This document shows, piece by piece, positions 23,401 through 33,124 of a stretch of 64,000 nt of DNA. The stretch is from Aquila chrysaetos chrysaetos (taxonomy: Eukaryota > Chordata > Aves > Accipitriformes > Accipitridae). Location of the stretch: NCBI RefSeq assembly GCF_900496995.4, contig NC_044005.1, forward strand, positions 18,357,363 through 18,421,362. Reading direction: 5' to 3'. The notes under the pieces were generated by a model. It saw only the letters and a program-made list of their open reading frames with translations. It was not told where the DNA came from and did no database searches. Positions within the stretch are counted from its first letter, which is position 1. The number at the start of each line of letters is the position of its first letter. Made by a program: the position numbers and the translations under genes.

Positions 23401-26400
23401 CAGATCTTGATGAAATTCCACCGGAAACAAAGCAGCGTTCTGAGGGAAACCTCCCTGGTTTCCAGCCAGTTTGCCGGCCCAGCTCCTCGGCAGCCCTCCT
23501 GGCAGGCGGATGGCAAGGTGAGAGCCTGAGAGTCCCAGTTTGCAGCTAGTCAGCAACCTTGGTGCCAGGTCTTTCAGGCTCCCCAGCTCCCACCAGAGCT
23601 GGGTGGAGAACTACTATTCCACTCGGCAGAGGACTCTGATATTTCATCATCTTGTTTGAATCAGAACATATCCAAAATTCTTTTGATCCTCCGCAAAATG
23701 GAATAAATATCTTGTGTCCAATTTGACTGAAGTCCTTTGTGTCCTGCTCAGGCAGTAGCTTCCCTATTTAATATCTTGCATGAGGACTGTCAAAGTGAAG
23801 ATCTTGAGGCATCTCTGATGGTGATGTTTGGTGACAGAGTGGAGATGGCTCTGTGTGGGACAGAAATATGCCATATTCTGTTGGACAGAATGGGAGCCTT
23901 GTAGGTCACTAACTAATGCCACCACCTGAGGCAGCTCTGACTTAAGTCAAGAGCTTGTGAGTCTCAGCAGTGCAGGTGACTGCAGAACAAGAGGATTAGG
24001 TAAAGCTGTGCACATCCACGTTGCCTGCAAACTCTGACCACTACTCTGGTGAATTCAGAGCCTTTGCCCTGTGCCTAAGAACTAAAATATTTTCTAAGGG
24101 TGTGAGTTGTTGCTGACGACTTCTTCAAGGGAGGGGAGAAATCAAAGTATTTTGCATTTTGGGCACAAAGGTTAGAAAGCACCAGGTGGCACTAAAGCAG
24201 CAGAGGAAGACTAGCCAGTTAAAATTTTATCTTGGATTGTTAAAACTAACAAAAATGTCTTAAAGAACATGTGATAAATGCTTTGACTCTTTTAGTTTTC
24301 AGGTATACAGTATGGGAGTGCTTTAGTAGTAATCTTAAAGTAAAAAGTGTATTCTGCATTCCACCACCACCCCCCCCCGTCAGGAATCCTACTTGTTTCT
24401 TTTGGTTTCATATTATGTTGTTAGTATTTTTAAATGCATCATTAGCTGTTTAACATTAGAGGGAGGACTCTCACACTTATTATCTGGTAACTATACTCCT
24501 ATTCATAGTTTAATTATTGTGAAATGCAAAAATTGTGGAATTCTTGTGATTTCTGATTTTTTTATTGTTTTTTTAGCTCCCCTGTTAGCCTCCCATTTTT
24601 TGAAATAAATCCATTTAATATTAAATGAGAATCTTAAAAGGGTATGCATAAATCCCTTTCTGTTCTTTAAGACATCTGAGGGAAACACGTTTCATTTTCA
24701 CACTAGCTCCTTCTACTCAGTGGCACAGAGAGTTGAGGCCTATAGGCAGTAATTGTCTGAGACAAAGTCCTGAGGGTCTGGCCTTGAGAAGGTTACTTCC
24801 AATCTGACAGGTACCAAATAAACAAAGCAACCTTCCCAAACTTTATTCACCTGCCTGCTCTTAGCTCTGAAACTCAACTCTGATCATGACTGGAAAATGG
24901 AATAGAAAATGCTGTGGAAAAGCCAAATACTGTTTGGGACCTGGAAAAGTTACAGTTTAGACATTCCTAGACTTGTGGCCTTGGGACTGCATTTGCAGCA
25001 GGTCCGGGTGGGTATGTGTTTGCAGCGCCTTCATGAAGGCTCTAATGGCTGTCGTTGCAGTCAGTACTGGATGAGATGATGGTGGAACAAACCGATCTCG
25101 TTCGTTTGCGGATGGTCCGAATGTCCAACGTGCCCGACACCCTTTACATGGTAAACAACGCGGTGCCGCAGTGCTGTCATATGATTACCCACCAGCAAGT
25201 TAGCACTAACCAGTCCAGTCCTCCTTCAGTTATAGCCAATGAGATCCCAGGTAAGGCTGCTAGATCACTTGCAATGCCGATTGCTCTCGTGTGAGTGGAA
25301 TGGGGGCTTGGGGCCGGGGAGAGTGAATGTGAGTTATTGGATATTATGGTTTCCTCGGAGAGCAGTACTGCACCATTTGGGCTTCTTCCCACTCAGGGGT
25401 AGTCCCTTTTGCTTTGGTCTACTCTGAAGACATTTAATTATTTTTGGATGGCAGAGTAAGTAGTTAGAAAATAAGCTACTGGAGGGGCTAGTATTTTAAC
25501 CTGTTTCAGCTGAGCGATTTGAAAAACCTTGGACTGGTTAAGCTTACTGTAGAACACTTGCTGGAGTCTGACTCTCTGTTCTTAGAGTGGTTCTCGGTTT
25601 TCTACAACCAGTTGTCCAAGATGGGTAAGATCCAGAAGGCTGGAAAATGGCAAAATACTGATTTCTTTTAAAAACAAAAAGCAGGGGAGCATAACTTGTA
25701 GGGCAGTCAGCCTAACTCAGTTTGCCAGAAAAATATTGGAAGTAGGCACTCAAAACGCACTTTTTTTCAGTTTACGAAATCCACTTTAGCTTTGAAGTCA
25801 AACCAACTTCATTCCTTGTGTGGCAGAGTAAGTTTTTATAGGTGAAGTAGATACAGCCTCTCTTGACTTCAGGATACTTGGGGTGACATTCCCATGGGCA
25901 AGCCAGGGAAATATAGTCATAAAGCTACTGGAATATATTTTGTCATTTATGCATTTGATCATTTGGTGTCAAACTGAAAGAATATCTGGTGGGATTCCCA
26001 AAGTGTCTAGGTCTTCCCACCTTTCCCTCATCCTATTAACACTCAGTGTGCATAGAGAATACACTGGCAAAACTTGCAGCTGATGACAAGTTGGGAGGGT
26101 CGGTGGATGTTTTGGAAGGCAGGATTAGATAGCTAAATGACCAAGATTAGATTTCAATTCAGTGAAGAAAGTGGGAAACATTGTGCTTATGTAGGTGTGA
26201 CCATCTGTGTGCATACAGGAAGGCTGAGGGAAGCTCTGTGGAGAAAAGCCTGAAAGTCAACATTATACAATTCCGTAAAGAACAACCGTCATGCTAAAAT
26301 ACAAAAACAAATGTGCTGCAAGACACGTGAAGTAATTTGGTCTCAGATGGAGCATTGTGTTTAGCCTTTTAAATGTCCATACTGTGTCAGGTCAAGGATT

Positions 26401-29400
26401 TGTCTGTCTTGTCTGGTATCCTTATTCCAGCAGTCACCAGTAGTGAATGCATAATGAAAGTGTAGCATAAAAAGCACATAAATAATTCCCTGTAAAATTC
26501 TGTGTGCTCTTCAACCATTTGCAGCTTGGAGATGTCCTATGGTGGATGATGTTTCTGTGTAGTTAGTAATTTTAAATGCATTTTTTTAATCCATGAGCTT
26601 ATGCGGTCTTTCATTAAACTTGCATAAACTTTTGGCATCCATTTTTAGATCAAAGTATCACATTTCAGTAGATATGGATCAGTTTGGGAGTCTGTAGAAA
26701 AGCAATAAGGATGACATGCCACCAAGAAAAGTCATCTTCCTCCCTCTACCACTCCCCATTCCCCATTTTATAAGCATTTTGTATATCAATTATGTCTCCC
26801 TTCAGCCAACTATGTTGAAAGGAAGTAAATAAACTATTCTTATAGATGCTGGAGCTGGGACAAAAATAATAGGTTTAAATTGCTGCAAGAGAATTTAAGT
26901 TGAGGTGTTAGGAAGATTTGAAACACTGTTTAGTTAAACACTGCAGTAAGTTTTCTAGGTTTGTGAAATGGTTTTGATCTATCTGTTTCTTGTGATTTGG
27001 GAAGAGACTTGATAAAGCCTAAAAGGAGCTTCTGAAAATTTCTGTAATTTGATAAAGGTACTAACTGTTTGTTTAGAAACTTGCAGCTGTGCCACCTCAA
27101 CAGTACATTACAGTACTCAGACCTTTTGCCCCTCTGCAGAAAAACATAAATATACTCACTATGAATTGAATGTAAAGTATTTCATCATAAGATGTGACTT
27201 TGATAACACTTTGCTTGATCTTAGTTTCCAAAGAAGTTGAGAAAGGAAACAGGTTCTCAGAGGTCTCCAATGTTTTGCAAAAGTTCTCGTGTTTTGAAAA
27301 AATCTGGCTCTGTTGGCAAACATGAGACATCTTGACCAGTCTGAAACTCCACTACAGCTTGATGCTGTATAATTTAATATGTAGGAATTATTGCTAGCCC
27401 TTTGATTTGAGCATGGAAATGAGCTCTGAGCCTGGCCAGTAGTTGGAACACAGGTATTGTCCTGGTAACTGCCTGCTTTGCTTAGTTCTGTAATTAAGCA
27501 AGAGAACTGATTGTTTTGCCAATGCCTTGTGCTAGGAAGGGTAGATGGAGCCCAATTAATTTGAGGAGATTCAGGCCTGTGCCAACCTGTAACTTGTACA
27601 GGAATCCATCCCAACGCATAGATGGAGCACAGGAACTGCCAGAGGGAGAGCTAGGCAACATTGCCTCCGTGCCCCTTAGGCTGGGCTCTTAGAACAGGGG
27701 GTTCTTTACAGCTTAGGTATTCTCCATCTGTCGCTTTCATCTTTCTTGTGCCCACTGCCCGTGGATTATATTTGCATAAATGCTATTGGCATCATGTTTT
27801 AGTGCTCTTCTTGCAACACTATTCAGAGTTCAACCTCTGCTGAAGTCTGTTCTACTTTGAGGCTAGGTTCAGCAGGTAATTGGATTTCCTTAGGTATTTT
27901 CCAGTTTCAGTTTGAATTAGAAATCCTGCAACTGACTTGAGAGAATTGTATTTTTTTATATATGTAATCTCTCTTCCATGTGTTTCACATGAATAATAGT
28001 AAAAAAACTGAAACAAACCTGGGTTTGAGAAGATAGCACTTTCTAATTAAAAACTTAGATCATTTTTATGCCTACTAGTTTGGAGAACTGCCTCAGACTT
28101 CTCTAAAATCATGTTTTTTTCAGTGTTAGCAAAATGCTGGTTGTAGCTAAACATCTGGCTGCTAAACCAGGATTTTTCAGAACAATTGGAGTATGTGGAG
28201 GTGTTACGGAGGCCACAGTGTACTGCCACAGGAGGGTAGCATGGAGGACTTATTTCCAAGACTTGAAGACTGGGGTGGGAATATTTTGCACTACTTACAC
28301 TTACCCTTCATGTACCAATGTAAACTTTGTGAAATTGGGACCAGTTGTAGTTGCACAGTGTTGGGTTTTCTCCCTTTCTGTAGTGTGAATGTCTTCACAC
28401 TGTTCTTGCTGTCTGATCCATTTAATTTTTATGAGCTTTTGTTACGGACATCTGGTCATGGCAATATATAATGCTTGTAAAGCTGGTAAAGGATCAGATG
28501 CCAGGACTTACGTATTCAGAAATCTGGATTTGTCTTCTCTTATGATATGCGCATTTTCCTGAGGACAGAAAGACCACAGAGAAATATCATTCATCATCAA
28601 ACAGCAGCAAGAAGTGACACGAGGAAGTTTTGCAACAGGATGAATACCCCAAATTATACATTATTTCCTTTTGGAAAGGTTTTTTTTATTATTGTTTCAA
28701 TATGACTGCATAAAACAACATAATTTTAACAAGTTTATGTTGGCTTACAGTTTCTTTAACTTTTTTAGAATGCTTTTTCTGTAGTTACATACTAGTATTA
28801 CGGTCTTGGGATTATAGAATTCCACAAGAAGTATGAAGTGTATGCCAAAAAAATCAATGAATTCTTGGCCTGTAGAATTCATGAGGGAACATTCAGTTGT
28901 TATTTAAGATATCCTGCTCCCACCTCAAATCATGAAATTCCTGCATCATAAAGGGTTTACCAAGAAGGCTGTATTTGGCTCATTCTAGCAGAAGCTGGAA
29001 AAATGGTATATGGGTTTATCATTTGTATGATATGTGTGTTATCCCATGTGGCTTAATGATGCTCCAAGGAACGTGTTAAGTCAAACTGTTCTTGGTATGG
29101 TAGAATGCTTCGTAAAAAAAAAAAAAAAAAAAAAAAGGCGCCAAGTCAGCCTGATGTTAGATTTTTCCTTCAGAATTAAATCTAATCATTGCAATCAAAC
29201 TTGTTGTCTCACAGTTCAAAAAGTAATCTCTGTTATCCCCATTTTGTTCTCTATTATCCCTCCAGTTCCCAATCTCCTCATTGTAAAAGAGATGATCAAA
29301 CGGCTGCAGGAGCTGCGTCATACTGAGCAGGTGCAAAGAGCGTATGCTCTTAATTGTGGAGAAGGCGCCACAGTCAGTTATGAGATTCAGATTCGTGTGC

Positions 29401-32400
29401 TGCGGGAATTTGGACTTTCTGATGCTGCTGCTGAACTTTTGCAGGTATGAAAAACTGCTGTATAAGACAAATGCTTTGATTCTGTTCTGCTTATGAATTG
29501 ACTTGAATGTGTAATCTGCAAAAAAAAACTACTTTGTGTGTGTACGTGCAGGTGCAAAATGCTTTGAAATGCCTGCATAACTTTAGAACTGTCCAGGTGC
29601 AAATTACAGTGAGACTGTTGTATTTGATGTATGTGATTTTATAAATGTGTAAGTGCAATGTATAAATGTTTTTCTCAAGTTGTTGCCATTCAGGGTCCTC
29701 TTTACTGCCACCAATTCTGGGGACAAAAAAAATCTGCTGAAGAGGCGGTTGATGAGAATAGTCAAACCATAACTAGAAATCTAGATTATGATTTATTCTT
29801 GAATCAGAGAGGAGAGGCAGTCTTAACTAATACAGTAGATCTGCATAGTACATATCAGGATTGGGAAATTGGAAATCCCACTTCTGTTTGTACATTGCTG
29901 TTAAAGCAAATGCATTTGTTGGTCAACTTTTTCACACAACAAATCTGATGCTTCTTGTCCTGTTTTTAAAAAAAATATATCTTTTTTCTATTGTAGCCAT
30001 AATCACCTTGAGTGTTGGTAAGGTTTTAAGTGGCACAACTAGCCTGTTACTATACTAGCAGATTTCTAGTTCCAATGTGTGTTAGTTTAGGAGCTCTTTC
30101 TAGATGACTTCCTACTTTGTGTTGTTACATGTTGAGTTTTTTCCTTTGCAGAATCCTCACAAATTCTTTCCTGATGAGCGATTTGGGGACGAAAGCCCAC
30201 TCCTGACAATGAGACAGTCTGGACGATGTCGTGTTAACAGCACTCCCACTGCAGAAACCATGTTTACAGAACTGGACTCTTTTGTGGCCTTCCATCCACC
30301 ATTGCCCCCTCCTCCACCTCCATACCACCCACCAGCAACTCCTATTCATAACCAGTTCAAAGTGGGCTGGAAACAAAGGGTGCCAAGTCAACATCCCTCC
30401 CGTTCCTTTTCTTACCCGTGCAATCACTCACTATTCCATTCCCGAACCGCTCCCAAAGCTGCACCACCTGTCTACTTGCCCAGTGTTAAAGCAGCACCTC
30501 CTGATTGCACTAACACTACAGGTCTGGGGAGACAAACAGTGGCTGCGGCAGCGGCGGTGATGGCAGCTGAGAAGCAAGTAGTAAGTATTATGATTTCTCC
30601 TCTTCTCCCAATCTCTTGCCACTCAAAGTAGTTTATAGAGAGGAGCTGGAGAGAATTCTTATGATGAAGTAACTTGGCTTTGTTAAATAAAAGAGCACCT
30701 TTGTTGGTTAGGAGAAGAACTTTCTACCAAACTGGCTGTCAGCATTCTGCATCCCAGAGACATGCCCTAATCCCTGGGAGAATGAATGTTCCGGGAGCAG
30801 GAGCATTTTGGAGGGGCAAGGGGGACTCACGAATCTTCTGAAATGCAGTTTGCTCTACATTAAAGCGCAGCATAAGCCAACTTCAGTAGTGGACTGCATG
30901 CTATAATTCACGGGTAGAAACAGTGATGATATTTTGGCTATTCACAGGTAAGTAGTCCTGAACTACACAGGTGTGTATAAAGGGAGCCTCTGGAGAATGT
31001 GAAGGCCTTAACAGCTGTGAAAAAGATTTAAAAATGAACAGGCAAGCAGGAATTGGTAATTGCAAATACAAAGGGGTTCATTACAGCATTTAAAGACAAT
31101 CATAGTTGCTGAACTACAGTATGATGCAATGAAAACAATGAACTATAACATACTGGACAAAGACATAGCTTTGTGAAGTACATGAAATGCTAAATAAAGA
31201 ATTTGGTAATTTATTTCTGCAGTGAAAAAACTGTTTCAGTGCACAGTTACATCATAATGAAAACCTCTTCAAGTGCAGATTTGATCTGGAGTTCTGAATG
31301 GAAATACGGATATTTTTTTTTCCTTTAGCAATTGTCCTAAATATATTGCACTCCTTATTATAATTTAAGTTAAAATATTTAACTTTAAATTAGAATGGTT
31401 TGCCGTTATTTGTTCAAGGGTGGGTTTTGCAGCACATCTTTCTCTTGATCAATACTGACTTCACTAAGGAAACCATATAGTGATTTTTTCACATTAGAAA
31501 TGTTTCTGCTAGAATGTTTCTATAAAAAATGCAAGGAGAAGCATAGGCTTAATATAGGTGACATTTTTGTTCTGTATTCTTTCTGTAATTTGTGAGTTAG
31601 TAGTAATCAATGATTACTAAAATTGCTTTCATTAAGAATGATAAATTCAAGTAGAAATTTTAACTTCTGTCTGGAAGGCTGTAATATGCTTGTCTCATTG
31701 CAGACTTGTTTATAGGTGTAGGTGAGAAGAATGCCATGCAATAACTTCCATGCACTTTGTGGATCTCGTCAGCACTGAACTGATGCTCCCCCACAAGCCC
31801 TGAGGCTGTCATGCATACACACACATGTGCCTGCAGTTAACTTTAAAATATGAAATGCAAGCAAAAGGGTTGCATCTATAGTGATGAAATACATGTTTTG
31901 TGGCTTCCCTGCACTGGAACTCTGTGTTGTAAAAAACCATTAACTTCTGCACTGAGTACCTTGTTTAGTTTGATAATCACAAGTGGCATAGAGCAGGCTT
32001 ACCTTCTGAGAGTTTAACAGTACATTGTCATTTACTGCATATTCAAGACAAGATATGTTTAAGAATGAACTACTATTGTGGCACAACAGCTTCATGAAGG
32101 AAAGAAGTTTTCTTAAGCTAGCAGGAAGGTGAAGGTTGGAGTATACATGTGTTCTTTAAACAGTGTAGGAAACTTGCAGGCTGAGGTTGGTCTAGGCAAA
32201 GGTGGATTAGGAAAATGCCGTTTTGAATTACAGAAACCGTTCTAAATACAGTTTGTGTTTTAGCTTTTGCTTTGTTTCCATGGACCAATTTCTTTTCTTT
32301 TCCAGTGTACTCAGCCCTTGCTGAATGAACTGATGCCAGATATCGCAATGGGTGTCTCAGCAATGTCTTTAAAAGACAGAAGATTACCAGAGCTCACAGT

Positions 32401-33124
32401 TGACACAGAATTAAGCCAAACGGTTACAGAGGTAGGGCCTGGTCCACCCCAGCACATTTCATGTATTCAGAACAGACACATGCCCACTTCTCGAAAGAAA
32501 CATGCAATAGAGCAAAAAATAGATGCTCGAGAAAATCAGCAGGAATATCCTGACTTCTATGACTTCTCTAACGCTGCTGCATGCAGACCCTCTACTCCAG
32601 CACCTAACAGGCACAGCCCTTCGCCTTCACAAGGCATGTATTTTGGCCCAGATTTGTATAGCCACAATAAGGCATCACCAAGTGGCTTAAAGTCAACCTA
32701 TCTACCCTCCCAGATATCTCCTAAAAAGCAAGAGGATTCTAGGAGGGAATTCCTGCTCTCCCAAGATGGGCATCAACACAGACAAAAGAATGAGCCAATA
32801 CACCTCGATGTCTTAGAACAACCTCCCCAGCGACTGGATTTGGCATTGGCTACCCAGGAAAATGGTGGTAATGGCCCGGTTCACATCAGGGGAAGAACAA
32901 AAATGGAAACTGATTTAACATATGGGCTGACCTCCAACAGACCTTCGCTCTCTGCATACACCTCTGAAATGCAAGAGGAGAGACCCAGTAGGAGACTGGC
33001 AGATGATGAGCCATTGGAACATGGAGCACAGAGAAACGCAGATTTGGAAAGGGAAGATGCAGTAAGCAGAGGAAGGAGGTCTCCAAGCAAACCAGACTTC
33101 CTGTATAAAAAATCTGCCCTATGA
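4420..33124 (+). CDS. BTBD7: BTBD7, BTB/POZ domain-containing protein 7 (5' partial, nine exons)
   Basis: Nine exons join in phase: 4420-5499, 18581-18789, 20208-20283, 22551-22711, 23026-23169, 25061-25250, 29266-29444, 30152-30580 and 32306-33124. They total 3287 bases and encode about 1095 residues ending in KKSAL and TGA. All internal junctions are GT-AG. The protein matches vertebrate BTBD7 almost throughout: two BTB domains in the first exon, a BACK-type region next, then a long proline-rich, serine-rich tail. Human BTBD7 is 1132 residues as I recall it, so only about 27 N-terminal residues are missing. These belong to an upstream exon outside the window, since no matching start exon is visible in 1-4419. 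BTBD7 is known from work on branching morphogenesis, where it acts with Snail2 induction and E-cadherin loss at epithelial clefts. Nothing suggests inactivation. Identity is near certain; exact boundaries rest on splice consensus and reading frame. Confidence 0.97.
6821..7281 (-). mobile_element. CR1 LINE fragment, 3' end, antisense to BTBD7
   Basis: Read on the - strand, this encodes the familiar C-terminal part of the CR1 reverse transcriptase, MINGLENPAYEERLKELGLF and then SLEKRRLGGHVITVFQYLK. It then runs into the CR1 3' region and ends in the typical GATGATTCT unit near 6821. It is 5'-truncated, as most bird CR1 copies are, and has internal damage. The open frame from 7319 down to 7026 is a remnant, not a host gene. 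Confidence 0.9.
12786..14227. mobile_element. Solo LTR, same family, chimeric (copy 2)
   Basis: The element starts TGTGGTGGGTT and ends CAATACA. It is flanked by AGGAC at 12781-12785 and 14228-14232, a 5-bp target duplication different from that of copy 1, so the two are independent insertions. It lies in the same orientation as copy 1. It is about 245 bp longer, mainly because positions about 13006-13330 hold a different LTR head and then a second, diverged copy of the segment that precedes it. No internal retroviral genes are present. It sits in the large BTBD7 intron. Confidence 0.9.
18581..18789 (+). CDS. BTBD7: BTBD7 coding exon, start of BACK region
   Basis: The acceptor is TTTCCTAG at 18580 and the donor is GTAACC at 18790. 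The 209 bases complete the split glycine and read CEDIIAESISLDTLIAIL through SDYLQ. This is the BACK-like helical segment after the second BTB domain. Phase 1 in, phase 0 out. Confidence 0.95.
18790..20207 (+). other. BTBD7: BTBD7 intron
   Basis: AT-rich intron with several T runs, including about 21 T at 19267-19287. Nothing else recognised. Confidence 0.7.
20208..20283 (+). CDS. BTBD7: BTBD7 short coding exon (BACK region)
   Basis: This 76-base exon reads ASEQDILKYLIKWGEHQL to ADR plus one base of a glutamate codon. It lies between an acceptor CTACCAG and a donor GTAAAA. It is too short to stand out as an open frame alone; it was found from the protein continuity between its neighbours. 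Confidence 0.94.
20464..20860 (+). mobile_element. CR1 LINE fragment, sense
   Basis: The segment begins GAGGAGCTGGGATTG, continues through decayed reverse-transcriptase coding sequence and the phrase ACTGGAACGGGTTGCCCAGAG, and ends near CTCTATGATCGTCTAA. This order matches the CR1 3' end. It is more decayed than the 6821 copy and lies in a BTBD7 intron. Confidence 0.85.
20861..22550 (+). other. BTBD7: BTBD7 intron after the CR1 insertion
   Basis: Remainder of the intron between the exons ending 20283 and starting 22551. No gene, RNA gene or named repeat was recognised. Confidence 0.65.
22551..22711 (+). CDS. BTBD7: BTBD7 coding exon
   Basis: The 161 bases follow the acceptor CTCACAG and end before GTAAGT at 22712. 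They encode EPNLLSGTAHSVNKRGVK through NSEVLSDA. In-phase continuation with the next exon (MKRGLISTPP) supports both edges. Confidence 0.95.
22712..23025 (+). other. BTBD7: BTBD7 short intron
   Basis: A 314-base intron with canonical ends. It has T/G-rich runs near 22780-22820 (GGCTGGGTTTGGATGGGTTT) and nothing else notable. Confidence 0.8.
23026..23169 (+). CDS. BTBD7: BTBD7 coding exon
   Basis: A 144-base exon, phase 0 at both ends, encodes MKRGLISTPPSDMLP to YVEEAK. The acceptor is CTTAAAG and the donor GTAATA. It ends in the segment (YVRPRLFSPYVEEAK) typical of BTBD7. Confidence 0.95.
23170..25060 (+). other. BTBD7: BTBD7 intron with an unidentified GC-richer segment
   Basis: Most of this intron is unremarkable. 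Positions about 23300-23640 are GC-richer and include a near-mirror A/T segment (AAAATTTCAACAAAATTTTT, then GTCGAAATTGAAAT) and a donor-like CAAGGTGAGA at about 23515-23524. I could not assign it to a repeat family or gene. Confidence 0.6.
25061..25250 (+). CDS. BTBD7: BTBD7 coding exon
   Basis: The acceptor GTTGCAG precedes SVLDEMMVEQTDLVRLRM, and the exon ends in ANEIP plus one base before GTAAGG at 25251. Length is 190 bases. The methionine- and valine-rich stretch matches BTBD7 across vertebrates. Confidence 0.95.
25640..26990 (+). mobile_element. Very old CR1-like LINE remnant
   Basis: Decayed pieces keep CR1 reverse-transcriptase order on the + strand. Near 25690 is a stretch resembling the 'CISLTS..GKI' part. 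Near 25860-25930 is the 'DTVPH..L..KLGKYG' part, and near 26065-26100 AGCTGATGACAAGTTGGGAG, the 'ADDTKLGG' motif. Near 26855-26960 are matches to the 3' coding part (GGTTTAAATTGCTGCAAGAG, GTTAAACACTGCAGTAAG). Stops and indels are frequent. The level of decay suggests an insertion older than modern birds. Edges are approximate. Confidence 0.65.
26991..29265 (+). other. BTBD7: BTBD7 intron, 3' part
   Basis: Intronic DNA after the old CR1 remnant. It includes 23 consecutive A at 29114-29136, close to the next exon. I see no recognisable source gene upstream of that run. Confidence 0.65.
29266..29444 (+). CDS. BTBD7: BTBD7 coding exon
   Basis: The 179-base exon completes a valine codon and encodes PNLLIVKEMIKRLQELR to DAAAELLQ, between acceptor CCTCCAG and donor GTATGA. 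The open frame reading in from an ATG at 29034 crosses a poly-A run and the acceptor, so its upstream part is intronic. Confidence 0.95.
29445..30151 (+). other. BTBD7: BTBD7 intron
   Basis: A 707-base intron with canonical ends. Short open frames inside show no protein similarity I recognise. Confidence 0.75.
30152..30580 (+). CDS. BTBD7: BTBD7 coding exon, proline-rich segment
   Basis: This 429-base exon is in phase at both ends (acceptor TTTGCAG, donor GTAAGT at 30581). It contains a proline tract (FHPPLPPPPPPYHPP) of the kind bound by SH3, WW or EVH1 modules. Near its end is an alanine run (TVAAAAAVMAAEKQV) that is shorter than the Ala/Thr tract I recall in the human protein. Confidence 0.95.
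30581..32305 (+). other. BTBD7: BTBD7 last intron
   Basis: 1725 bases of AT-rich sequence with GT-AG ends. Nothing else recognised. Confidence 0.75.
32306..33124 (+). CDS. BTBD7: BTBD7 terminal coding exon
   Basis: After acceptor TTTTCCAG the frame reads CTQPLLNELMPDIAMG and runs 272 residues to SKPDFLYKKSAL and TGA at 33122-33124. The segment is low in hydrophobics and rich in Ser, Pro, Arg and Glu, so it is probably disordered. It includes a likely phosphorylated SRGRRSPSKPD motif near the C terminus. Confidence 0.96.
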   Translation, partial: CTQPLLNELMPDIAMGVSAMSLKDRRLPELTVDTELSQTVTEVGPGPPQHISCIQNRHMPTSRKKHAIEQKIDARENQQEYPDFYDFSNAAACRPSTPAPNRHSPSPSQGMYFGPDLYSHNKASPSGLKSTYLPSQISPKKQEDSRREFLLSQDGHQHRQKNEPIHLDVLEQPPQRLDLALATQENGGNGPVHIRGRTKMETDLTYGLTSNRPSLSAYTSEMQEERPSRRLADDEPLEHGAQRNADLEREDAVSRGRRSPSKPDFLYKKSAL

